Source: Paractinoplanes lichenicola
GTDB taxonomy: Bacteria > Actinomycetota > Actinomycetes > Mycobacteriales > Micromonosporaceae
Assembly (NCBI RefSeq): GCF_016785085.1
Contig: NZ_JAENHO010000003.1
Span: forward strand, 848,321-912,320
Direction: 5' to 3'
Length of the DNA: 64,000 bases
A program made the translations under genes and the position numbers. Shown here one piece after another: positions 7,775 to 16,558 of this stretch; position 1 is the stretch's first letter; every line of letters starts with the position of its first letter. Under the pieces are notes generated by a model. That model searched no databases, was not told the origin of the DNA, and saw only the letters and a program-made list of their open reading frames with translations.

Positions 7775-9090
7775 CAGTTCTCCCCGTTCTCGGGCAGGTA
7801 GGTCAGGGTGACCCGGGATTCGGGCTTGAGGGCGTACTTGGCGGCGTCGGTGACGTCGTCGGCGGTCACCGCGAGCCACTGCGGCAACCTGTACGCCGCC
7901 GCGCCCGGATCGCCGAACTGCGTCGTGTAGCGCGAGAGCGCGTCGGCCCGGCCGCCCACGGTGGACACCTGCCGCCACCACCCGGTGGTCAGCAGCGCCT
8001 TGGCCCGCGACAGCTCCTCCTCGGTCACCGGCTCGGTCACCAGGCTGCCGATCACCTCGCTCAGGCCCTCCTCGAGCGTCTCGACCGGCACCCCGTCCTT
8101 GGCGGTGGCGGTGATGATCAGCGGCGCCGGGGCGTGGGCCAGATCCACCCCGTACGACCCGATGTAGTCGGGCTGCGCGATCCGGGCGCCGTCGGCCAGG
8201 CGCTGGTAGAGACGGCTGCCGCGGCCGTTGCCGAGCACCGCGGCCAGCACGGTGATCGCGTCGTACCCGGCCGTGCCGAACGGGTGCGTGCGGTGCGACA
8301 GATAGATCCGGGGCGCCGGGACGGCCGCGGTCACCGTTTCCCGTACGGGGGAAGTGGCCGGACCGGGCAGGTGACTGTGCGGCGCCGGCGGGATCGACGA
8401 CACCGGCTCGAGCACGCCGAAGTACTTCTCGGCCAGCGCGAACACCTCGGCCGGCGACGCATCCCCGGCCACTGTCAGCACGGCGTTGTTGGGCGCGTAG
8501 TACTGCTGGTGGAAGGCCTTGAACGTGTCGAGGGAGGCCGCGTTCAGGTCCTCCATCGAGCCGATCGTGGCGTGGTGATAGGGGTGGCCCTCGGGGTAGA
8601 GCAGGGCCAGCAGGCGCAGCCAGGCATCCCCGTACGGCACGTTCTCGTAGCGCTGGCGGCGCTCGTTCTTGACCACCTCGCGCTGGTTGTCCAGCGTCTC
8701 CTGGGTCAGCGCGGGCACCAGCCCGCCCATCCGGTCGGCCTCCAGCCACAGCGCGAGCTCGAGGTGCTCGGCCGGCATGGTCTCGAAGTAGTTGGTGCGG
8801 TCGGGGTTGGTGGTCGCGTTCAACGAGCCGCCGTTGCCCTGCACGAGGCGCATGTGCTCGGTCTTGGCCACATGCTGGGAACCCTCGAACATCAGATGCT
8901 CGAACAGATGCGCGAAGCCGGTCTGGCCGGTGGGTTCATGGCGCGACCCCACGTCGTACCAGAGATTGACGCAGACCACCGGGGCGGTCCGATCCTCACT
9001 GACGACGACCCGCAGGCCGTTGTCGAGGCGCGTGGATTCGATGGGCCACGGATAGCCGGTCACGACGGCCGGCGCAGTTGAGGACGTCAC
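7774..9090 (-). CDS. M16 family zinc metallopeptidase, catalytic subunit
   Basis: 438 residues. The inverted zinc motif HLFEH is at residues 61-65, with the third ligand expected from the Glu-rich ETLDNQREVVKNE segment about 75 residues on. The C-lobe has YRLPQWLAVTADDVTDAAK and ends in a beta strand region. With the overlapping downstream gene it forms a two-gene operon for a heterodimeric M16 protease. The GTG start (MTSSTAPAVV) is chosen because the longer upstream reading frame lacks domain similarity; no strong ribosome binding site is visible. It diverges from the ArfB-like gene 27 bases away. Confidence 0.9.
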   Translation of the reverse strand: MTSSTAPAVVTGYPWPIESTRLDNGLRVVVSEDRTAPVVCVNLWYDVGSRHEPTGQTGFAHLFEHLMFEGSQHVAKTEHMRLVQGNGGSLNATTNPDRTNYFETMPAEHLELALWLEADRMGGLVPALTQETLDNQREVVKNERRQRYENVPYGDAWLRLLALLYPEGHPYHHATIGSMEDLNAASLDTFKAFHQQYYAPNNAVLTVAGDASPAEVFALAEKYFGVLEPVSSIPPAPHSHLPGPATSPVRETVTAAVPAPRIYLSHRTHPFGTAGYDAITVLAAVLGNGRGSRLYQRLADGARIAQPDYIGSYGVDLAHAPAPLIITATAKDGVPVETLEEGLSEVIGSLVTEPVTEEELSRAKALLTTGWWRQVSTVGGRADALSRYTTQFGDPGAAAYRLPQWLAVTADDVTDAAKYALKPESRVTLTYLPENGEN

Positions 9091-9117
9091 CCGTTCATAC
9101 TGCCTTGTCCGCGTGCC

Positions 9118-9555
9118 ATGCTGGGCGGCGTGGTGGATGACGTCCGGGTCAATGATCGGCTGACTATCCCGGCGGCCGAGCTCGCCTGGCGCTTCTCGCG
9201 TTCCAGCGGCCCCGGTGGCCAGGGGGTGAACACGACCGATTCGCGGGTTGAGCTGTCGTGGGACCTGGCCGGTTCGGCGCTGCTGCCGCCCATGCTCAAG
9301 GAGCGCGCGGCCGAACGCCTCGGCGCCCGGCTGGTGCAGGGTGTGCTGACGGTCACCGCCTCGGAGCACCGCTCGCAGCTGCGTAATCGGGAAGCCGCCG
9401 CGGCTCGCCTGGCGGGTCTGGTCGCCTCGGCCATCGCCGCGCCGCCCCGCGTACGGCGGGCCACCCGGCCGTCCAAAGGCTCGGTCGAACGCCGCATCGC
9501 CGAGAAGAAGCGCCGCGGCGAGACCAAACGCAACCGCCGCTCGTATCCCGACTGA
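9118..9555 (+). CDS. arfB: ArfB-type peptidyl-tRNA hydrolase (GGQ release-factor-like protein)
   Basis: 145 residues. The class I release-factor peptidyl-tRNA hydrolase domain carries GGQ at residues 33-35 in SSGPGGQGVNT, and the C-terminal tail is Arg/Lys-rich (RRIAEKKRRGETKRNRR), which in ArfB/YaeJ enters the empty mRNA channel. The role is rescue of ribosomes stalled without a stop codon. There are no stop-codon-recognition domains, which fits rescue rather than normal termination. An in-frame GTG at 9130 is an alternative start. Its stop overlaps the next ATG (TGATG). Confidence 0.88.
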   Translation: MLGGVVDDVRVNDRLTIPAAELAWRFSRSSGPGGQGVNTTDSRVELSWDLAGSALLPPMLKERAAERLGARLVQGVLTVTASEHRSQLRNREAAAARLAGLVASAIAAPPRVRRATRPSKGSVERRIAEKKRRGETKRNRRSYPD

Positions 9556-10268
9556 TGCCCCTGATCGTGGTGCTGCACGGCCTGGCCGGCAGCGCGGACG
9601 AGATGGCCCCGCTGGCGGCCCGCCTGTCCGCGGCCGGCCATCGGGTCGTCGCCCCCGACCAGCGCGGCCACGGCCACCACGAACGCCACCCGGCCGATGT
9701 GTCCCGCGAGGCCTATGTGGCCGATGTGCTGGCCCTGCTCGACGAGCCGGCCTTCCTGGTGGGCCAGTCGATGGGTGCGCACACCGCGATGCTGGCGGCC
9801 GCGGCAGACCCTTCCCGCGTACGGGGTCTGGTGATGATCGAAGGAGGCGTGGGCGGCTCGACCGACGACTATCCCGAGCGGCTGCGCGCCTATTTCGCCT
9901 CGTGGCCGATCCCGTTCGCCGACGAGTCCGCCGCACGCGAGTTCCTGGGCGACCGCCCGATCACCGACGCCTGGATAGCCGGCTTCGAACGCCGCCCCGA
10001 CGGCCTGTGGCCCCGCTTCGACCCCGACGTGATGAAGGCCGCGATCGCCCCCGTGGCCGCCACCGCCCGCTGGTCCGAGTGGCGCTCGCTCACCGTTCCC
10101 GTGCTCCAGATCCTCGGCGAACACGGCTCGATCCCACCCGACGAGGTCGAACAGATGGCCGCCCCGCGGGTCGTCGTCCCCGGCGCGGGCCACGACGTGC
10201 ACCTGGAGGCCCCCGACGAGACGGCCCGCCTCATCCTCGAGTTCGTGGCCGCCCGCCCGGACGCGTGA
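9555..10268 (+). CDS. Alpha/beta hydrolase
   Basis: 237 residues, alpha/beta-hydrolase fold: oxyanion HG in VLHGLAGS, nucleophile elbow VGQSMGA (S72), and a C-terminal GAGHDVHLE supplying the catalytic His. Translationally coupled to the ArfB-type gene by a one-base overlap. Ester or amide substrate unknown. Its stop abuts the stop of the convergent secreted-protein gene with no gap, leaving no room for a separate terminator. Confidence 0.88.
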   Translation: MPLIVVLHGLAGSADEMAPLAARLSAAGHRVVAPDQRGHGHHERHPADVSREAYVADVLALLDEPAFLVGQSMGAHTAMLAAAADPSRVRGLVMIEGGVGGSTDDYPERLRAYFASWPIPFADESAAREFLGDRPITDAWIAGFERRPDGLWPRFDPDVMKAAIAPVAATARWSEWRSLTVPVLQILGEHGSIPPDEVEQMAAPRVVVPGAGHDVHLEAPDETARLILEFVAARPDA

Positions 10269-11843
10269 TCAGCCGATCCCGTACGCGCGGAAGACGGTGA
10301 CTTCGGTGTAGGCGCCCCCGGCGACCGTGGCGCGGACCTTCAGGGCGACCGCACTGGTCTTCGGGTTGGAGACCATCGCGTACCAGGTGCCGCCGATTTT
10401 CTGGACCGGCACGGTGCGCCACGTCTGGCCGCTGTCCGGCGACATCTGCGCGGTCAGCTTGCTCAGCTTCGGGTCGGTGCCGCGCTTGGCGTCGGGGTCG
10501 ACCGTGCTGCGGTACAACCGGATCGCGACCTTGGTGGTGCTGCCCGCCTTGGCCTTGTTGGTCAGGCTGAGCCCGGTGGGCAGCAGATGCGCGGAATAGA
10601 CCCCGGCCAGCGCGCTGGCGTTCGGCTTGGACTGGAACCTGTACGTGACCCGGCTGGTCGTCGACATCATCCCGGACGGGAACGTGATCTCCGGGTAGTA
10701 GCGGGTGGCGGTGTTGGTCAGCGTGTACCAGCCGGCCTTCTTGACCGTGTAATACAGGTAGGTCGAATCCGGTTCCCAGCCCTTGTCCTGCTTGCCGGCC
10801 ACCCGCTTGCCGCCGAAGTCGAGCGTCGCCACGGCCTTGTCGCCGCCCTCGACCGAGCCGTCCCGCGGGAACCCGGGGTCGGCGAACATCTCGTTGAGGC
10901 CGAACGAGATCCGGCCGCGGATGGTGACCGGCAGCTGCGCGCTGGGCCCCCAGGCGGAGTTGAAGAAATTCAGCCCGTACGTCTTCCCGGCCGCGACCGT
11001 GCGCTTGGCGAAGTAGCTGCCGATGTTCCAGGTCTCGCCGGTCTTCGTGGGCGCCGACGAGCTGACCCGGACGTCCCATGTGCCGGGCGAGGCGAACACG
11101 GTGGTGGCGGTCGGCCGGTCCGTGCCGCCCAGTCCGGCGTACAGGCTGTCGCCGCACCCGCTCCCGATCGCCTGCATCGCCAGGTCGGAGTAGATCGACC
11201 CGGACGGTCCGCGCTTCTGCACCACCTTGACGGCGGCCAGCTGGCCCTTGCTGAAGGTGCGGCCCAGCCCACCCGGCACGCCGTTGGTGTGGTGCAGCAC
11301 CGCGTAGCTGTTCGAGGTGCCGGAGTGGTCGCTCCACGACCCGAGCGCGGCGAAGCCGAGATACTTCGACGCGAACGGCACGATGAACAGCTTGGTGCCC
11401 GGGGAGGCGGACGCGTCGATCCCCTCACTGGCGCTGGTCCGCGTGCAGATCCGCATCGTCATCGTGCGTTCGAGACCCGTCGGAGCCGGGCTGATCGCGA
11501 GCCCGACCCCCTTGCCCTGCCGGGCGTCGATCGTCAGCTTCGCCGAGCCGGAGACCTTCACGGCCTTGCCCGACAGCGTGATCGTGTTGCCGGTGGTCAC
11601 CGAGGTCAGCACGGCGTACGTGCCCTTGGGCAGCTTCTTGGCCGTGCCCGAGGTCGCCGAGTAGATCGAGCTGCTCACCACGTCGACCAGCCGCAGGCCC
11701 GCCTTGACCTTGACCCCGTTGCGATTCACCACGGTGACGGTCAACGTGTGAGTGGCCGCCACCGCGGCGCCACCCACGCCCAGCAGCAGGGCCGGAACCA
11801 CGGCCAGGGCCAGCAGACGGCCCGGCTTCACAAGAGAGAACAT
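10269..11843 (-). CDS. Secreted protein of unknown function
   Basis: 524 residues. A clear signal peptide (Lys/Arg, then LLALAVVPALLLGVGGAAVA, cleavage near residue 30) is followed by a Thr/Ser/Gly/Val-rich, beta-strand-like extracellular protein. About residues 32-110 look like a small beta-sandwich carrying a Lys-rich strand pattern (KVKAGLRLV, AKKLPKGTYAV); the remainder has no motif I recognise. Only a few cysteines are seen (ICTR, GSGCGDS). The start is set at the signal peptide ATG, which has GGGG six bases upstream; the longer frame would add 53 residues of non-coding character. No neighbour suggests a function. Confidence 0.8.
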   Translation of the reverse strand: MFSLVKPGRLLALAVVPALLLGVGGAAVAATHTLTVTVVNRNGVKVKAGLRLVDVVSSSIYSATSGTAKKLPKGTYAVLTSVTTGNTITLSGKAVKVSGSAKLTIDARQGKGVGLAISPAPTGLERTMTMRICTRTSASEGIDASASPGTKLFIVPFASKYLGFAALGSWSDHSGTSNSYAVLHHTNGVPGGLGRTFSKGQLAAVKVVQKRGPSGSIYSDLAMQAIGSGCGDSLYAGLGGTDRPTATTVFASPGTWDVRVSSSAPTKTGETWNIGSYFAKRTVAAGKTYGLNFFNSAWGPSAQLPVTIRGRISFGLNEMFADPGFPRDGSVEGGDKAVATLDFGGKRVAGKQDKGWEPDSTYLYYTVKKAGWYTLTNTATRYYPEITFPSGMMSTTSRVTYRFQSKPNASALAGVYSAHLLPTGLSLTNKAKAGSTTKVAIRLYRSTVDPDAKRGTDPKLSKLTAQMSPDSGQTWRTVPVQKIGGTWYAMVSNPKTSAVALKVRATVAGGAYTEVTVFRAYGIG

Positions 11844-11931
11844 GGCAATCCCCGCAGCGAAGGAGAGGTAAGGCGCCGAGATCATGCCACACAGGACGGT
11901 ACGGTGTCGTCCCCTTCTTTCCGCCGGCCTG

Positions 11932-12645
11932 CTATCGGCGGTCGAGCCTGACGCAGCGGGCCACGAGAAAGACAGGCAGCCGCGCCGCGTCCCTGCGATC
12001 ATCGGTCCGCCACGCGGCCGGGGGCGAGGGTTCGCTCGTGGCCGTGAGAAGCAGGTCGTGGCGGCTCAGCGTGTTCACGTAGGTCGACAGCGTGCGGTGA
12101 TTGGCCCCGACCTGCCGGCGCAGGGCCGCGGACTGGTTGTCGGCAACCCAGAAACCCTCGTCGTAGTAGCTCTGATCGGCGGGCCAGGTGCCCGCCACCA
12201 AGGCCGTGCCGGCGAAGCACGGGTGCAGGATCGAGAAGACGAACAAGCCACCGGGCCGCAGCACCCGCCGCACGGTGGCGGCCGCGCCGTCGAGATCGTC
12301 GATGTCGGCCAGCCCGAAGTTGCAAACGACCGCGTCGAAGGACTCATCTTTCAGCTCGGTCGCGTCCGCCGCATCGGCGTGCACATAGGCGACGCCCAGC
12401 GGCTCGGCCTGTTCTTGGGCGCGGGCCTTGTCGAGCAGGGCCCCGGAGAGATCGACCCCGACGGCGGTGGCGCCTTGGCGGGCGAGCTCGCGCGTGACCC
12501 GGCCGTGCCCGCACGCGAGATCAAGCACCCGCCGGCCCCGCGCCGGACCGAGGTGGTCGAGCACAGTCGTCAACACCGGATCCCGCGGGTCGGAGAAACC
12601 AGCGTCATAGAAGTCGGCCACCGCGTCATACCTCGCACCACGCAT
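11932..12645 (-). CDS. Class I SAM-dependent methyltransferase
   Basis: 237 residues with a Rossmann-type methyltransferase core: motif I VLDLACGHGRVTREL, the acidic end of strand 2 in VGVDLSGALLDKAR, HADAAD before motif II, and LRPGGLFVFSILHP. Family members methylate small molecules, quinones or rRNA; substrate not predictable. The ATG at 12645 (MRGARYDAVADFYD) fits the family start; the run of G just before it is a poor ribosome binding site, so the exact start is uncertain. Confidence 0.85.
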   Translation of the reverse strand: MRGARYDAVADFYDAGFSDPRDPVLTTVLDHLGPARGRRVLDLACGHGRVTRELARQGATAVGVDLSGALLDKARAQEQAEPLGVAYVHADAADATELKDESFDAVVCNFGLADIDDLDGAAATVRRVLRPGGLFVFSILHPCFAGTALVAGTWPADQSYYDEGFWVADNQSAALRRQVGANHRTLSTYVNTLSRHDLLLTATSEPSPPAAWRTDDRRDAARLPVFLVARCVRLDRR

Positions 12646-12737
12646 GCCCCCATTCAACCGAACACCGACAGCGCCGCTCCGGGCAGTCGTTCCGTTGACT
12701 CGGCGGTGAAGACTGAAGAGCAACTGTGGGAGGCAAC

Positions 12738-12887
12738 GTGACTCAGAGTCGGCGCGGCCGGTGTCCGGTGTGCAAGCGGGTGGTGGCCCTCACCGCCGAC
12801 GGAAACGTGGCGCGGCACAACGGCACCATCCGTGCCTACGCGCCGCCCGAGGAGTGCCGCGGGGGCGGGCAGCCACCGGAGGCTTAG
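12738..12887 (+). CDS. Small putative zinc-binding protein (49 aa)
   Basis: 49-codon gene with a strong Shine-Dalgarno (GGGAGG, four bases before the GTG). The product starts VTQSRRGRCPVCKRVV and continues with a His in VARHNGT and a late Cys in EECRGGG. The CPVC knuckle plus His and Cys could bind one zinc ion, as in small zinc-ribbon proteins. It has no partner on its strand and lies between two leftward genes. Function unknown; coding status rests on the ribosome binding site, GC-rich third positions and the cysteine pattern. Confidence 0.6.
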   Translation: MTQSRRGRCPVCKRVVALTADGNVARHNGTIRAYAPPEECRGGGQPPEA

Positions 12888-12894
12888 GCCGTTC

Positions 12895-13440
12895 TCACGC
12901 CGCCCAGAAGATCGTGCATTCGCCGTGGCGGGCGGCCGTGGCGAAGAAGCCGGTCAGGTCGTCGTATCGGTCGGCCAGCTGAATCCGGTACATCTCCACT
13001 CTCTCGTCCGAGAACACCGGCGTCACGATCCGCTCGGGTGGCAGCGGCTGCCCATAGGTCGGCGACTCGAAGTCATAGTCGACCCGTACGGTGTCCCGCT
13101 CGACCAGCGCGTCCCGCAGACGAGGAGCGAGCGCGGCGAACGGCGTCCGCTCGAGCAGGGCAGCCGCCTCCACCACCTGAGCCGGATCCAGCGAACGAGA
13201 GTCGCCCCAGGCCCCGAACGCGTTCTCCGCATCCGGAAACAACGCCCCGGAGCGGAACGGGTTGACCCCGAAGCCGGCCGCCGCGAACAACGGCCCGAAC
13301 ACCTTCCACTCCCAGTCGAGCTCGAGCCGCTCCGCCCCACCAAACTTGGTCACCCGCTCGTACGCGGTTGAGGGATCGCCCCGAATGTCCTCCCGCAACC
13401 CCGGCGACAGCCGAATGAGATCGCCCAGCAGGCTCATCAC
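12895..13440 (-). CDS. DUF1877-like protein
   Basis: 181-residue soluble protein. It begins MMSLLGDLIRLSPGLREDI and contains LELDWEWKVFGPLF and, near the end, ADRYDDLTGFFATAARHGE, a layout I associate with DUF1877 (YfbM-like) proteins of unknown function. AGGAGG sits six bases before the GTG at 13440 and nine before the ATG at 13437, so either codon may be used. It does not appear to be in an operon. Confidence 0.7.
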   Translation of the reverse strand: MMSLLGDLIRLSPGLREDIRGDPSTAYERVTKFGGAERLELDWEWKVFGPLFAAAGFGVNPFRSGALFPDAENAFGAWGDSRSLDPAQVVEAAALLERTPFAALAPRLRDALVERDTVRVDYDFESPTYGQPLPPERIVTPVFSDERVEMYRIQLADRYDDLTGFFATAARHGECTIFWAA

Positions 13441-13518
13441 GCATCCCCTCCTCGGTTGTGCCGTCCGCCAGCAACAGACAGTCGATCACCTGACGTGTCA
13501 AAGGGGTGCTGATTTTCC

Positions 13519-14505
13519 ATGCGTAGATTCCCGATAGTGGTCCTGCTGGTGCTGGCCCTGCTCGCGATCGCGGCTCCCGCACGGGCCGCGGCTGGGCAGT
13601 CGTTGCTCGTCGGCGGGGAGCGGCTCAACCCCGGGCAGAGTTTGACCTCGCCGAACGGGCAGTTCCGGCTCACGATGCAGGCCGACGGCGCGCTCAGGGA
13701 GTTTCGTGCGGAGATCGAGCCCGTATGGCAGGCGGTCAACCTGCGGATGAGGGCCGGCTCGACGTTGGAGATGCAGGGTGACGGCAACCTGGTCATTTAC
13801 GGGCCCGGGCACGTCGCGCTGTGGTCTTCCGGGACGGCCGGGCGCAACGGGTCGGTGCTGCGTCTTCAAGATGACGGCAACCTTGTCCTCTATGCGCCCG
13901 GCAACAGAGCCGTCTGGGCGACCGGCACCTGCGAACGGCACAACGGGTCGCTTTTGTGCGGGCCGATCCTCGCCAAGTATCGGGAGCAGTCCGCCCTGCT
14001 CGGGCTGCCGATCACGGGGGACTTCGCCGCCGGTGGGGGCCGGGGGCGGGGCATGCACTTCCAGCATGGATCCGTTTACTTCTCGCCCGCGACGGGGGCG
14101 CATTCGGTGCGCGGCTGGATCCGCAGCCGGTGGGCGATGAACGGGTGGGAGAACGGGCCGGTCGGGTTCCCGACGTCCGACGAGTTCGGCTACAACGGCG
14201 GGCAGCGCAGCACCTTCCAGTTCGGCTGCTCGATCACCGTCGACCCGCAGCAACGGATCAAGACCGGTTGTACGGGGAAGAAGTTCGACGAGGGGAGGCA
14301 ACTTCCGCCTCCGCGCGACTGCGGCGTGACCAGCGGCGGCTACGGCACCGACGGGCTGTTCCGCCTGTACGGCACGCCGCTCACCCAGGACCTCGCCATG
14401 CCCGGTCTTCGCGAGCGCTGGATCTCCTTCGCGATCTACCAGATCACCCTGCCGGCCGGGGATGTTCCGATCGGGTGGGCGATCAAGTATTGCGGGATCG
14501 GGTAG
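13519..14505 (+). CDS. Secreted bulb-type lectin and LGFP-repeat protein
   Basis: 328 residues. Signal peptide at residues 1-24 (ends ARA). Residues about 27-140 form a bulb-type (B-)lectin domain with repeated Q-x-D-G-N-L-V motifs (MQGDGNLVIYG, LQDDGNLVLYA), the mannose-binding pattern. Residues about 150-250 carry LGFP-type repeats (LGLPITGDF, NGPVGFPTSDEF), known in actinobacteria as cell-envelope attachment modules. The C-terminal 75 residues are Cys-containing and unassigned. The product is probably a surface or secreted carbohydrate-binding protein tethered to the cell wall. Confidence 0.85.
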   Translation: MRRFPIVVLLVLALLAIAAPARAAAGQSLLVGGERLNPGQSLTSPNGQFRLTMQADGALREFRAEIEPVWQAVNLRMRAGSTLEMQGDGNLVIYGPGHVALWSSGTAGRNGSVLRLQDDGNLVLYAPGNRAVWATGTCERHNGSLLCGPILAKYREQSALLGLPITGDFAAGGGRGRGMHFQHGSVYFSPATGAHSVRGWIRSRWAMNGWENGPVGFPTSDEFGYNGGQRSTFQFGCSITVDPQQRIKTGCTGKKFDEGRQLPPPRDCGVTSGGYGTDGLFRLYGTPLTQDLAMPGLRERWISFAIYQITLPAGDVPIGWAIKYCGIG

Positions 14506-14508
14506 CGC

Positions 14509-15450
14509 TCAGCGGCGGTTGGCCGGGGCGACTGCCTCGCGGCTGCGGGCCGCGCCCTCGGGGCCCATCAGCTCTTCGCAGACGCGGATCAGGCGGGCCC
14601 GCAGGGCGGCCGCGCGGCGGGCGAACTCGCGCTGGCGGGCCACGTATTCCGCCTTGCCCTCGGGGGTCTCGATCTTGACCGGGGGGTGGCCGTAGGAGCT
14701 CAGGTCGTACGGGCTGGCTTGCATGTCGAGCAGGCGGATGTCGGAGGCCAGGGCGAAGCAGTCGAGGGCCAGCGCGCCCGGGACGGCGGCGCCCAGCTTC
14801 GTCGCCCACTTGTGCACGTCCATCGCGGCGTGCAGGCAGCCGGGCTGGTCGAGGTCGACCTGGGTGGCCCGGGTCGGCTGCAGGCGGTTGAGCCCGACGG
14901 CCTCGGGGGTGAAGAAGCGGAACGCGTCGTAATGCGTACAGCGGATGGGGTGTTGCTCGACGACCCGGTCGGTCTCGGCCAGGCCCAGGCGCAGCGGCAG
15001 CGGGTGGCGGTGCTCGGGATCGCGATAGACCATGGCCCACTCGTGCAGGCCGAAGCAGCCCGAGAAGACCGGGCGGGACGCCGTGGCGGTGAGCAGGCCG
15101 TGGATGTAGCGCACGCTCTCGCCGCGGGCGTGCACGTACGCGTCCTGGTCGAGCGTGACCACGCCGTCGGGATAGGTCATGTAGAACTTCCACGACGACT
15201 GCTCGGCCAGGCCGTCGGGCGCGGGCGCGAGGCCGGCGCCGACCCCGGGATGCCAGCGGCGCAGCACGGAGGGCCGGGTGCCGTAGTAGTCGTAGAGGAA
15301 ATCCTCGATGGCGTGCTTCTCGCCGGTGGCCCGGCGGGCACGGTGGCCCGCGGTCATCTCGTCGGCCCGCTCGGCGTGGGCCCGGGCGAGGGGAATCCAG
15401 GTCACCGAGGGCAGCGTCGTGGTGAGCGCCCTCACCTGCTTGATCCCCAT
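14509..15450 (-). CDS. Actinobacterial protein of the family annotated as 3-methyladenine DNA glycosylase
   Basis: 313 residues, no signal peptide or membrane segment. The motifs RRATGEKHAIEDFLYDYY, LRRWHPGVG and HYDAFRFF are those I recall from a conserved actinobacterial family usually labelled 3-methyladenine DNA glycosylase. No helix-hairpin-helix-GPD motif of the classic glycosylases is visible, so the enzymatic label is weak. The ATG at 15450 is chosen over an upstream in-frame codon because TACGCT ends six bases before it. It converges on the lectin gene, with three bases between the two stops. Confidence 0.75.
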   Translation of the reverse strand: MGIKQVRALTTTLPSVTWIPLARAHAERADEMTAGHRARRATGEKHAIEDFLYDYYGTRPSVLRRWHPGVGAGLAPAPDGLAEQSSWKFYMTYPDGVVTLDQDAYVHARGESVRYIHGLLTATASRPVFSGCFGLHEWAMVYRDPEHRHPLPLRLGLAETDRVVEQHPIRCTHYDAFRFFTPEAVGLNRLQPTRATQVDLDQPGCLHAAMDVHKWATKLGAAVPGALALDCFALASDIRLLDMQASPYDLSSYGHPPVKIETPEGKAEYVARQREFARRAAALRARLIRVCEELMGPEGAARSREAVAPANRR

Positions 15451-15456
15451 GGCATC

Positions 15457-15462
15457 AGCGTA
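15457..15462 (-). promoter_or_regulatory. Leaderless -10 element for the glycosylase-annotated gene
   Basis: TACGCT, six bases (GATGCC), then the ATG at 15450; no ribosome binding site between. Confidence 0.5.
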
Positions 15463-15583
15463 TCCAGCCGAGGCGATCAACACGATCACCGTTAGGCGCG
15501 AATGCAATCTGCGTCGCGGACGAAAGTGGCGTAAGCGTCCAATTCGGTCAGTCAATTGTCAGATACCGAACGTCTGCTCGCAG

Positions 15584-15603
15584 ATGTAGTACACCTACTA
15601 CAT
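15584..15603. promoter_or_regulatory. Perfect palindromic operator upstream of the ABC exporter operon
   Basis: ATGTAGTA (15584-15591), centre CACC, then the exact complement TACTACAT (15596-15603). It covers the position where the -35 box would lie relative to the TAGTGT -10 element at 15610, so a bound dimer would block transcription. The ATGT...ACAT ends resemble PadR- and GntR-type sites. Which regulator binds is unknown; the XRE-type gene at the end of the operon is the nearest candidate. Confidence 0.7.
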
Positions 15604-15609
15604 TCTTGA

Positions 15610-15615
15610 TAGTGT
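15610..15615 (+). promoter_or_regulatory. Leaderless -10 element of the ABC exporter operon
   Basis: TAGTGT, seven bases (GCTGGAC), then the ATG at 15623. Sets the start codon of the ATPase gene and places the palindrome at 15584-15603 over the -35 region. Confidence 0.6.
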
Positions 15616-15622
15616 GCTGGAC

Positions 15623-16558
15623 ATGGGAGGAATGACTCTGACGGGGGCGCTCGAGTCGGGCCCGCAGGTGCCGGCCGACGAGCGGGTCATCGACGTCCGT
15701 GACCTGCGGATGCGCTACGGGACGAAGGACGTCCTGCACGGTGTGAGCTTCGCCGCCCGCAGCGGTGAGGTGCTCGCGCTGCTCGGGCCCAACGGCGCGG
15801 GCAAGACCACGACGATCGAGATCCTCGAGGGCTTCCGCATGCGGTCCTCGGGCGAGGTGACCGTGCTCGGCGTCGATCCGGCCAAGGCCGGCGAGGCGTG
15901 GCGGGCCCAGGTCGGCGTGGTGCTGCAGTCCTGGCGCGATCACGGCAAGTGGCAGGTCCGCGAGCTGCTCGGTCATCTCGGGCGGTATTACCGGCGGTTC
16001 TCCACCGACCGCAAGACCCGGCCCTGGCCGGTCGACGACCTGCTCGACGTGGTCGGCCTGACCGCGGCGGCCGCGACGCGGGTCCAGCGGCTCTCCGGCG
16101 GCCAGCGGCGCCGCCTCGACGTGGCGATCGGCATCGTCGGCCGGCCCGACCTGCTGTTCCTCGACGAGCCGACGGTCGGGTTCGATCCGGCCGCCCGGCG
16201 CGAGTTTCACGACCTGGTGCATCGGCTGACCGATGTGGACGACACGACGATCCTGCTCACCACCCATGATCTCGACGAGGCGGAGAAGCTGGCCGACCGC
16301 ATCCTGATCCTCAACGGCGGGCACATCATCGCTGACGGCTCGGCCGACGACCTGTCGCGCCGGGTGGCCGGCGAGAGCGAGATCCGCTGGAGCCGCGACG
16401 GGCAGCGGTTCGTCCACTCGGCGGCGAACCCCACTCCGTTCGTACGGGAACTGCTTCTGCAGCACGGCGACGCTGTCGAAGACCTTGAAGTGCGGCGTAA
16501 CAGTCTGGAAGACACCTACATGCGACTGGTCGCCGACACGGAGGGAAGCGCGCGATGA
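15623..16558 (+). CDS. ABC transporter ATP-binding protein
   Basis: 311-residue nucleotide-binding subunit of an ABC-2-type exporter. Walker A GPNGAGKTTT, signature LSGGQRRRL, Walker B LLFLDEPTVG and the switch His in LLTTHDLDEA are intact. The C-terminal about 80 residues after the ATPase core are typical of drug/polysaccharide-export ATPases. The ATG at 15623 fits the -10 spacing; another ATG at 15632 has GGGAGG too close to use. It overlaps the permease start (ATGA), so the pair is co-translated. Confidence 0.92.
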   Translation: MGGMTLTGALESGPQVPADERVIDVRDLRMRYGTKDVLHGVSFAARSGEVLALLGPNGAGKTTTIEILEGFRMRSSGEVTVLGVDPAKAGEAWRAQVGVVLQSWRDHGKWQVRELLGHLGRYYRRFSTDRKTRPWPVDDLLDVVGLTAAAATRVQRLSGGQRRRLDVAIGIVGRPDLLFLDEPTVGFDPAARREFHDLVHRLTDVDDTTILLTTHDLDEAEKLADRILILNGGHIIADGSADDLSRRVAGESEIRWSRDGQRFVHSAANPTPFVRELLLQHGDAVEDLEVRRNSLEDTYMRLVADTEGSAR

